Below are positions 37,400 through 44,004 of a stretch of DNA of 45,037 nt, piece after piece. Every line of letters begins with the position of its first letter. Position 1 is the stretch's first letter. A program made the position numbers and the translations under genes. The DNA is from Anaerolineales bacterium UBA3499 (GTDB lineage: Bacteria > Chloroflexota > Anaerolineae > Anaerolineales > UBA11657), in assembly GCA_002377585.1 (NCBI GenBank), contig DFQC01000003.1:24738-69774 (forward strand). The letters are read 5' to 3'. Below the pieces are notes generated by a model that saw nothing but the letters and a program-made list of their open reading frames with translations, was not told the origin of the DNA and made no database searches.

Positions 37400-38035
37400 A
37401 TGTATAGGATACGTATTACATTTTCTAAATTTGGAAAGGCGCGTTGGATAGGCAACTTGGATTTGCATAGAACCTGGGCTAGGATATTGCGCCGAGCTGG
37501 AGTCCCGATAGCTTATTCGCAAGGTTTTAATCCTCAGCCTAAGATGCAGCTAGCTTCAGCATTACCTCTAGGAATTATGAGCGAATGCGAATTGCTCGAC
37601 ATATGGGTATTAGAAACTATCGCAACTGATAGTTTGCAAAATGACTTGGCAAATGGTTTGCCGAATGGGTTAGAGGTTATTGAGATAGTGGAGGTTGAAC
37701 TAAAGGAGAAATCATTGCAATCTAGATTGCGTGCGGCCGAATATGTTATTGAGTTAGGAGACGATATAGATATTCAGGTACTTCAGAAAATGATAAGCGA
37801 TTTGCTGGGTATGCAGTCTGTAATTCGTCAGCGTCGTGGAAAGGATTATGATATGCGAGCCTTAATCCAAGCATTGGATGTTGTGGAGAGAGATTCTATG
37901 ACACCGACATTGTTTGTCAGATTTTCGGCCTGTCCTGGAGCTACTGGTCGTCCTGGCGAATTGTTAGAATACATGGGCATAAATGCAAAAAGTATCAATC
38001 GTACCGGACTATTGTTTGTTGACAATGATGATTGA
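37400..38035 (+). CDS. Radical SAM-linked protein, DUF2344 / TIGR03936
   Basis: A 211-aa protein beginning MYRIRITFSKFGKARWIGNLDL, the standard start of DUF2344, with AGVPIAYSQGFNPQPKMQLASALPLG as the main conserved block. In many bacteria it is the C-terminal part of, or the neighbour of, the TIGR03960 radical SAM protein; that partner lies at 26170-28128 here. It keeps the usual position directly before rplU-rpmA. A promoter for rplU is embedded in its last codons. Its role is unknown; the pairing suggests that the two proteins act together. Confidence 0.88.
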   Translation: MYRIRITFSKFGKARWIGNLDLHRTWARILRRAGVPIAYSQGFNPQPKMQLASALPLGIMSECELLDIWVLETIATDSLQNDLANGLPNGLEVIEIVEVELKEKSLQSRLRAAEYVIELGDDIDIQVLQKMISDLLGMQSVIRQRRGKDYDMRALIQALDVVERDSMTPTLFVRFSACPGATGRPGELLEYMGINAKSINRTGLLFVDNDD

Positions 38036-38047
38036 GCCTAGTATAAT
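38019..38047 (+). promoter_or_regulatory. Perfect-consensus sigma70-type promoter of the L21-L27-L31 operon
   Basis: TTGACA (38019-38024) and TATAAT (38042-38047) match the consensus at all twelve positions with the ideal 17-base spacer. The -35 box overlaps the last codons of the DUF2344 gene. Transcription should begin near 38054, just ahead of the leader hairpin. A match this good by chance in 45 kb is unlikely, and its place before ribosomal protein genes supports it. Confidence 0.85.
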
Positions 38048-38054
38048 TTTCCTC

Positions 38055-38076
38055 GTGCCCCGCTTTGACGGGGTAC
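38055..38076 (+). promoter_or_regulatory. Leader hairpin of the ribosomal protein operon
   Basis: The strand GTGCCCCG (38055-38062) pairs with CGGGGTAC (38069-38076), including one G-U pair, around the loop CTTTGA. It lies right at the predicted 5' end of the transcript and about 27 bases before the L21 start codon. It is not followed by a T-run, so it is not a typical terminator. A role in mRNA stability or ribosomal-protein feedback is possible. Confidence 0.55.
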
Positions 38077-38103
38077 TATCTTGTATAGGGGGCTGAGGGC
38101 TAT

Positions 38104-38415
38104 ATGAAATTTGCAATACTTGAAATTGGCTCACACCAGATTAGAGCAGAGGAAGGGTCAGTTATAACTGTTAACCGTCTTCCACAAAAAGAGGGAGATA
38201 AGATAGAGTTTTCTGCGATGCTTATATCAGATGATGGTGAGGTGCATGTTGGTACGCCTTTGCTTGAAGGTGCAAGTGTGAAAGGTACAGTATTATCTCA
38301 TGAAAGGGGTGTTAAAACACTGGTTTTCAAATATAAGCCAAAGAAGCGATACCGTAGGAAGCAAGGACACAGACAAGAAATCACGCGAGTAAAGATTAAC
38401 GAGATTAGCGCATAG
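38104..38415 (+). CDS. rplU: Ribosomal protein bL21
   Basis: Large-subunit ribosomal protein bL21 of 103 aa, the usual length, which binds 23S rRNA. It has the family start KFAILEIGSHQIRAEEG and the basic C-terminal rRNA-binding stretch FKYKPKKRYRRKQGHRQ. It is the first gene of rplU-rpmA-rpmE, preceded by a strong promoter and a short structured leader. Confidence 0.96.
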   Translation: MKFAILEIGSHQIRAEEGSVITVNRLPQKEGDKIEFSAMLISDDGEVHVGTPLLEGASVKGTVLSHERGVKTLVFKYKPKKRYRRKQGHRQEITRVKINEISA

Positions 38416-38435
38416 ATATCAGAGAGGAATCCAAT

Positions 38436-38696
38436 ATGGCACATAAGAAAGGTGGTGGATCAAGTCGTAATGGTAGGGATAGTAATGCGCAGAGACGAGG
38501 CGTGAAAAAGTTTGGCGGTGAGAAGGTGCGCAATGGAAACATAATAGTACGCCAATGCGGCACCAAAATTAGACCGGGAATCAATGTTGGGGTTGGTAGG
38601 GACTACACTCTTTACGCGATAGCTGATGGAGAAGTTATTTACCATAGTCTCCCGAGTGGTCAGAAAAAAGTTTCTGTGATGACTATGGATGTATAG
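38436..38696 (+). CDS. rpmA: Ribosomal protein bL27
   Basis: Large-subunit protein bL27 of 86 aa, whose N-terminal tail reaches towards the peptidyl-transferase centre. It begins MAHKKGGGSSRNGRDS, so it has no cleavable N-terminal extension of the Firmicutes type. VRQCGTKIRPG is also typical. It follows rplU by 20 bases, and AGAGAGGA lies before the ATG. Confidence 0.97.
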   Translation: MAHKKGGGSSRNGRDSNAQRRGVKKFGGEKVRNGNIIVRQCGTKIRPGINVGVGRDYTLYAIADGEVIYHSLPSGQKKVSVMTMDV

Positions 38697-38716
38697 TAGA
38701 AGGATATAGAAGACCA

Positions 38717-39190
38717 ATGAAATCTGATATTCATCCAGTATATTTTCCTGAAGCGACAGTAAGCTGTTCATGTGGTAATACATGGATCACTGGATCGACG
38801 CTGGAATCTATAAGTACTGATTTGTGTTATAAATGTCATCCTTTCTATACAGGTGAACAGAGGATAGTTGATACTGAAGGTCAAGTAGAACGATTTTATC
38901 GAAAGCTTGAGGCTCGACAAAAACATGTTGCTGAAACTGAAGAAAATATAGAATCTCCAGAGCAGATAGCTTCTGAAGTGGTTTTGGTAGAGCTTGGATT
39001 AAGCAAAAGAGCACTGTCAGCTTTGGCTGAGGCTAATATCAATAATGCTGAAGATGTGGTATCAACACTTAGTGAAGGTGGTGAGGAAGCATTGTTAGCA
39101 ATATCTGGATTCGGGCGTAAAAGTTTGATAGACCTTAAGAAAGCTTTAAGATCGTTAGATATTGAGTTGCCAGGTGTAACTGACGATTAA
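38717..39190 (+). CDS. rpmE: Ribosomal protein bL31 with a C-terminal RNAP alpha-CTD-like domain
   Basis: A 157-aa protein, about twice the size of ordinary bL31. Residues 1-65 are a zinc-type L31 (KSDIHPVYFPEATVSCSCG) with C17, C19, C37 and C40 as likely ligands. A charged linker (about 66-85) leads to a helix-hairpin-helix domain (about 88-152). That domain closely resembles the C-terminal domain of the RNA polymerase alpha subunit: LGLSKRALSALAEANI, then ISGFGRKSLIDLKKAL. Such domains bind DNA or proteins. The fusion may tie the ribosome to the transcription machinery or simply add an rRNA contact. It ends the operon, with a terminator after it. Confidence 0.88.
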   Translation: MKSDIHPVYFPEATVSCSCGNTWITGSTLESISTDLCYKCHPFYTGEQRIVDTEGQVERFYRKLEARQKHVAETEENIESPEQIASEVVLVELGLSKRALSALAEANINNAEDVVSTLSEGGEEALLAISGFGRKSLIDLKKALRSLDIELPGVTDD

Positions 39191-39234
39191 CGATTAAGAT
39201 CAAGCATTAAACAGATAAAATTTGTTGAACTATA

Positions 39235-39267
39235 GGCAAGTTGCTAGTTTTACTGACTTGTCTTTTT
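39235..39267 (+). terminator. Rho-independent terminator of the rplU-rpmA-rpmE operon
   Basis: GGCAAGT (39235-39241) pairs with ACTTGTC (39256-39262) with one G-U pair, and an inner AGT/ACT pairing shortens the loop. TTTTT (39263-39267) follows directly. It lies 44 bases after the rpmE stop codon and before the opposing GT39-like gene. Confidence 0.75.
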
Positions 39268-39302
39268 GCTTTAAGCAGTGCGGCCAAATTTTCTAGGAGA
39301 GG

Positions 39303-41219
39303 TTATTGATGTTCCGGCAAACGCACAGTCACTTCAGTTCCTAAAGGTTTTCCGGAGTCATCTATGAATAGTATATTTTCCAAGCCAGGATATGTATACA
39401 TTCCGACTTTTAGCTGCTTCACTTGGCTATTGAATTTGTCTGTAAAAAAACTTATTACTCTGTCGCCTTCTTCCCATTGGTTAGCCGGGAATGACGGGGA
39501 ATCAGACTGGCCGAGTTTTTCGCCAGTATCATTGTATAGATGATTAAAAAAGTGATATTTGGTAGTCGTTTGTTCACCAGGATTCCAATGGATCGCCCAT
39601 TCCAAACTATTTTCTGTGGTGTGCGCAGAATATCCTAGTATTGAAACCCCATTGGCTAAGGTTCGTGGGGGTTCAAATGGGTGATAGGTATTAGTTGTAA
39701 TGCCAAATGGTAATATTTTAGAAACTGTTATGGTGCCTTCACCAGGTCGGAGTCGCACATATGATTTTCCGAATGATAATTGATGATAATGGTTGTGAAT
39801 AGTCTGTGAGTTAGCGGTCTGATGATGAAGAACTATTGCAGGTAGCTTTGGAAATAAGTTTGAATATCTCCCGTCAACAAAACGGTGGGGTATGTTGCTT
39901 AGAAGCGAATTGTAAATGGCTGGATATTCATGTATATTCGGGTCATCTCCAATACCCAATATCAAAACTTCGCTTGAGTCAGTATTAGAATATAGATATT
40001 GCACCTTGTTGATGGCATTCATTGTCATTGATAGCGGTGTGCCAAAACCGCCCTGTGTGTTATGCGTTGAGACATATTGTAATAAGGAGATGATTGCCCA
40101 GGTTTGAAGGAATACACTTGAAAGAACCAGGCTCCATCCAGTTGTCCGGAATACTTGAGGTTTTAACATGTTCAAAAGTTGATCTGCTCCTATGGCAGCA
40201 ACAATGTATTGCACTGGAAAGGTAACAATAAAGTAATGTAAGTGCACATCAAAAGGGCTGATATATTGTATTAGTAGAGGGACAATAAGCCAGGAGAGTA
40301 TCATGCGAGTCGCTGAGGATTGCAAGCGGTGCATGATTGTTAGTCTAGCGCATCCTAAAATAATTAGAATCGTCCAAAGCCAGTGGACTGCAGTGTAATC
40401 AGGGATTGATGATAGAAAGTCGGCGTATTTGGTGGGGCCTGTAATTGAATGTATGTCACTACCTATGCTAAGCATCCAATAATATTTTAGTGACTCAAAA
40501 TTAGTTGTTTTCAATGAATTATTTAACAGGGATAGTGTTGGTAAAGACCCACTATTGTTGAAATGCATTATCAATGGTGCTGCTAATACCATTGCACTGG
40601 TAGCGCCAATAATGAGTGGTTTCCAGGTTATTTGCTTGCGACATATTATGAAGTTAATTAAGCTAATGGGGATTAGTGCTAATCCAGAGAAGTGGATTTG
40701 TGGTATACAGAATGTTAATAAGCCATGCAGAAAAGTAGGCCACGTGCGACGCTCATGTAATGCTATTAATCCAGAAAGAGCCCAAGCACCGACGAAGAAA
40801 GGTAGTGTGTTTTGTGCCCATATTTTTCTTGAAAATATAACTGCCCAAGGACTTGATGCGAATAGCATAGTAGCGATTAATGCTGTGCGCGTGTTCCAGA
40901 AGCGTTTAGTGATGTACCAGCAAAATATGATGGATACTGAATTTAATAGTCCTGTAAATATTGTCGCTGAATATGGATGTTTCCATAATGTGAGAGGAAT
41001 CGCATAGATCCATGTGCTTATGGGGAAGTTTGGAATACCTATTGATGATGTAATACCATGTGTAGGTATTTCTAGGTTGGTGATGAAATGTAATGATGAT
41101 GCATATAGACGGGCTTCATCAGCTTTGAATTCGGACAAACCAGGAAGTGTCATCCGTAATAGGGATGCAATGATAACAATTGCTAAAAGATATATTCGGG
41201 TAATGGGAATGATTTTCAT
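39303..41219 (-). CDS. GT39-like glycosyltransferase with one C-terminal beta module
   Basis: A 638-aa membrane protein of the PMT_2-like GT-C group. The acidic pair is D34-E35 in FKADEARLYA after helix 1, and SRKIWAQNTLPF matches the equivalent loop of the 961-aa protein. About eleven helices precede a soluble C-terminal half, which ends in one copy of the shared beta module (about 520-632; FPANQWEEGDRV, LKVGMYTYPG). Its ATG overlaps the stop of the upstream YfhO-like gene (ATGA), so the two are probably translated together. Its substrate is unknown. Confidence 0.78.
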   Translation of the reverse strand: MKIIPITRIYLLAIVIIASLLRMTLPGLSEFKADEARLYASSLHFITNLEIPTHGITSSIGIPNFPISTWIYAIPLTLWKHPYSATIFTGLLNSVSIIFCWYITKRFWNTRTALIATMLFASSPWAVIFSRKIWAQNTLPFFVGAWALSGLIALHERRTWPTFLHGLLTFCIPQIHFSGLALIPISLINFIICRKQITWKPLIIGATSAMVLAAPLIMHFNNSGSLPTLSLLNNSLKTTNFESLKYYWMLSIGSDIHSITGPTKYADFLSSIPDYTAVHWLWTILIILGCARLTIMHRLQSSATRMILSWLIVPLLIQYISPFDVHLHYFIVTFPVQYIVAAIGADQLLNMLKPQVFRTTGWSLVLSSVFLQTWAIISLLQYVSTHNTQGGFGTPLSMTMNAINKVQYLYSNTDSSEVLILGIGDDPNIHEYPAIYNSLLSNIPHRFVDGRYSNLFPKLPAIVLHHQTANSQTIHNHYHQLSFGKSYVRLRPGEGTITVSKILPFGITTNTYHPFEPPRTLANGVSILGYSAHTTENSLEWAIHWNPGEQTTTKYHFFNHLYNDTGEKLGQSDSPSFPANQWEEGDRVISFFTDKFNSQVKQLKVGMYTYPGLENILFIDDSGKPLGTEVTVRLPEHQ

Positions 41220-43414
41220 CGAATATTGCTTTGTTTGATTAGATATGGTGAACTAATTGTCAATATTATGATTAGTAGAGCAAATATTGATATTCCGAGG
41301 GAAACATACCAGATTTGAGGCTTGAATTCAGTATGGACTATATGTTCTCCAGCAGGCAGGTATACTGCTCGAAATGCATAATTTGCTCTTGAGAATTCCG
41401 AAGGAGCCCCGTCGATTGTAACAGACCATCCGGGGTACCAGACTTCACTAAATACTAAGTAGGCATCTGATTTAGTGATTGCATGGATTTTGCGGGAGTG
41501 TGAAGTGTATTCCGTATAGCTTAAAGAGCTTTGATCTGTCGAACCACTATTTATTTTTTTGTCGTCTTGGATAACGACAGCTTGGAGTGGGTCGAAATTC
41601 GGGCTGTGAATCGCATCAAATGCTTCCAGTTCAGTAACTACATTAATAGTGTTATAGATCAGATTTATTCTTGGTAAAGAGTTAGTATTAAGGTATATAT
41701 CTACGTGTGGGTCTTTATCGTAAATGGGTATGAATGAAGCATCAGCAGCTGGCTTGTCTTTGTCCGCAACTAGAAATTTGGCGTTGAGGAAATTGTATTG
41801 CGGGGAGCCTCGATGATTTACAGACCAGTAGTAGTTGTCATAATGTGAAATGGTCATGGGATTGTGCAATCCGCCTATCGATTCGATTTCGTGAACTAAA
41901 GGTGCATTGGGTTGCCAGCTGCTTGTTGCAACATCTATTCGATAGGGTGCTGGTTGTGTTTTAAGGAATTTGACAGCTGGCCCTTCTGTATATCCTTTAT
42001 CGGGATTACGATGGTCAATTTCTATCCATGCGCCTAAAGCCATTAATTCGATTGCAAGTATCAATACTATCCATCTAGGACCAGCAAGTTTGATTAATAA
42101 TAGTGTTGCTAGGCAGATGATCATAGTAATTGTTAAAGTACCTGAGTTGCTATTAGGGTATTTGTGAGAAGCTACAGCCCAGGCTATTACTAGTGCAATA
42201 ATTGCAACTATAGTTGTAATTAGGAGGTATTTCATGATACGTTTAATGCTAGAGGTGTCGGTTTGCCAGTAGTGTAGTCCTGCACAAGCTAGCATTGAGA
42301 TACTAAAATTTGTTAGCAAGATAAATCTTGCTGGCACTCTTAGTAGAGAGAAACCGGGTATGTAATTGTACATTAATTTATGTACAGGCGTAGCATTGCC
42401 AATTGCTACTATAACACCCACTACAGCAATTAATAATAAAGGTGTGCGCACTGTTTTAATGTGTATGCCCAATATTGCAAGAAACAAAGTTGTTAGTCCG
42501 GCAAAACCTAGTTCTACTCGGTCCCAACCTGGCCAGAAATGGGCTGCACCTCGACCGAAGAGGAGTGGAGAAATAATTCCGGCTAGTCCTTCTATGGGAA
42601 TAGCAAAACTAGAGGCATCGTCGTAAGTGAAGCTAGCTCGATGTGTGTATTGAGACATCTCTATGGAAGGTAAAACAAAGACTGCTGATAAACCAATGGT
42701 TAAAACAGCTGTATATGACATGAGACCAAGCCATTTTAGTCTTGTTTCTTTTATCTTTAGTTGCCATATAGCATAAATAAATATGGGTATACAGACTATT
42801 AATGACATTTGAGCATGGCCTGAGAAAATTGATAATGAAAGTGGTATTACCAAGAAGCTGGCTGTTGTTAATGTTTGTGTATCACGGAGACGAAGAGTGC
42901 ATAACCATATCCATGGCAGGTATGAGGCGCTAGCAATTATGTTTAGGTTGCCGATGTGTGTAACAAATACTGATGAGAATTGAAATGCTAAGGCTGCCAC
43001 TAGTGGTGGTCTAATGTCCTTGGCTTTGTAATGATGGCTAGCCGCGAAGTACATTCCTGATCCAGCGATGAAAACATGTATGAAGACTAACCATTCCATT
43101 GTTCGGTATGAGATGTCAGGGGATATTGCTAGTATGAGATTTGGTGGATAAAATAATCCGGACTGGTTATCAGCGGCATATGGTGAGCCAGAATGAAGAT
43201 AAGGGTTCCATAATGGTATGGTGTCGGTATGTAGGCGGCCGGCAGCGAATCTGTAGCTTGGCCATATAAATGATTCTAAATCGCCTCCTTCATAAGGTAT
43301 GTGCCAGTCACCACCGATTAGTAGGGGCCAGAAAAATATAATAGTGGTTAGTATGATTATGGAGATGGCAATTACATGTGGGTGAAGGTGTTTTTTGGTT
43401 ATGCTATCTAGCAT
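41216..43414 (-). CDS. YfhO-family membrane protein
   Basis: A 732-aa multi-spanning protein of the YfhO (PF09586) family, whose members include Gram-positive proteins that decorate lipoteichoic acid with sugars. Early family features are PLWNPYLHSGSPYAADNQSG and LFYPPN; RVPARFILL is a late-helix landmark. The extracytoplasmic C-terminal region (about 640-700) has the YPGWSVTIDG and LPAGEHIVH strand set. A similar block is in the 772-aa protein of this window. Its start lies three bases from a perfect GATTTAG-TAA-CTAAATC inverted repeat. It overlaps the following GT39-like gene by four bases, so the pair probably works together. Confidence 0.85.
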   Translation of the reverse strand: MLDSITKKHLHPHVIAISIIILTTIIFFWPLLIGGDWHIPYEGGDLESFIWPSYRFAAGRLHTDTIPLWNPYLHSGSPYAADNQSGLFYPPNLILAISPDISYRTMEWLVFIHVFIAGSGMYFAASHHYKAKDIRPPLVAALAFQFSSVFVTHIGNLNIIASASYLPWIWLCTLRLRDTQTLTTASFLVIPLSLSIFSGHAQMSLIVCIPIFIYAIWQLKIKETRLKWLGLMSYTAVLTIGLSAVFVLPSIEMSQYTHRASFTYDDASSFAIPIEGLAGIISPLLFGRGAAHFWPGWDRVELGFAGLTTLFLAILGIHIKTVRTPLLLIAVVGVIVAIGNATPVHKLMYNYIPGFSLLRVPARFILLTNFSISMLACAGLHYWQTDTSSIKRIMKYLLITTIVAIIALVIAWAVASHKYPNSNSGTLTITMIICLATLLLIKLAGPRWIVLILAIELMALGAWIEIDHRNPDKGYTEGPAVKFLKTQPAPYRIDVATSSWQPNAPLVHEIESIGGLHNPMTISHYDNYYWSVNHRGSPQYNFLNAKFLVADKDKPAADASFIPIYDKDPHVDIYLNTNSLPRINLIYNTINVVTELEAFDAIHSPNFDPLQAVVIQDDKKINSGSTDQSSLSYTEYTSHSRKIHAITKSDAYLVFSEVWYPGWSVTIDGAPSEFSRANYAFRAVYLPAGEHIVHTEFKPQIWYVSLGISIFALLIIILTISSPYLIKQSNIR

Positions 43415-43416
43415 GA

Positions 43417-43433
43417 GATTTAGTTACTAAATC
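43417..43433 (-). promoter_or_regulatory. Perfect inverted repeat directly before the YfhO-like start codon
   Basis: On the minus strand GATTTAG and CTAAATC form a perfect 7-base-pair stem with a 3-base loop, ending two bases before the ATG. No ribosome-binding site is seen apart from this hairpin. It could be an operator or a translational control element. Confidence 0.4.
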
Positions 43434-43457
43434 GGCGTTGTTTTGAATGACAATCGT

Positions 43458-44003
43458 CTATTCTGAATCAATCTCTGGCTTGCGGGAATGGTGCTGACTA
43501 TTTGTATGATGGTCTGATATTAGATCTAATGCATGCGGTAGTGCGGTCGCAAGTACAGTGAGTGCTTCGTTTACAGCTTTTGGATTCCCTGGAAGATTAA
43601 TAATTAAGCTGTGTCCGCGTATGCCAGCTACTGCTCTAGAAAGCATTGCATAAGGTGTTATTGATAGGCTGGCAGCTCGGACTGCTTCCATCAGTCCTGG
43701 AGCTTCTCTTTCGATCACCGTAAGTGTGGCTTCTGGAGTGACATCTCGGATAGACATTCCTGTACCACCGGTAGTAATGATAAGATTGATTTTGTCGTCA
43801 TCAGCCCAGCTAGATAGTTTTGCACTTATTTCATTAACATCATCAGAAACTATATCTATTTCAGTGCAATCCCATCCTGTGAGGCTATGAATAGATTGTA
43901 CAACTGCTGGTCCGCTAAGGTCTTTACGAAGTCCAAGTGCACTTCGGTCACTGACGGTTAGTACTGCTACTGTTGGATATTTGTCAGGGTTTGATTTATT
44001 CAC
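43458..44003 (-). CDS. Molybdopterin adenylyltransferase family (MogA/MoaB)
   Basis: A 181-aa protein of the MoCF_biosynth fold. It would adenylylate molybdopterin for molybdenum insertion in the cytoplasm. The signature TTGGTGMSIRDVTPE (77-91) and LPGNP (137-141) are complete. MogA and MoaB are hard to tell apart from the sequence alone, so no symbol is given. The start is GTG at 44003, one base after the stop of the PHP/AlbA_2 gene. No other cofactor gene is in the window. The last 20 residues, rich in His and charged residues, are not part of the conserved domain. Confidence 0.88.
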   Translation of the reverse strand: MNKSNPDKYPTVAVLTVSDRSALGLRKDLSGPAVVQSIHSLTGWDCTEIDIVSDDVNEISAKLSSWADDDKINLIITTGGTGMSIRDVTPEATLTVIEREAPGLMEAVRAASLSITPYAMLSRAVAGIRGHSLIINLPGNPKAVNEALTVLATALPHALDLISDHHTNSQHHSRKPEIDSE

Positions 44004-44004
44004 T

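Noticed and set aside
38717..39190. RpoA (RNA polymerase alpha subunit) fragment
   Set aside because: The N-terminal 65 residues are clearly L31 with four Cys ligands, and there is no alpha N-terminal domain; only the tail resembles alpha-CTD.
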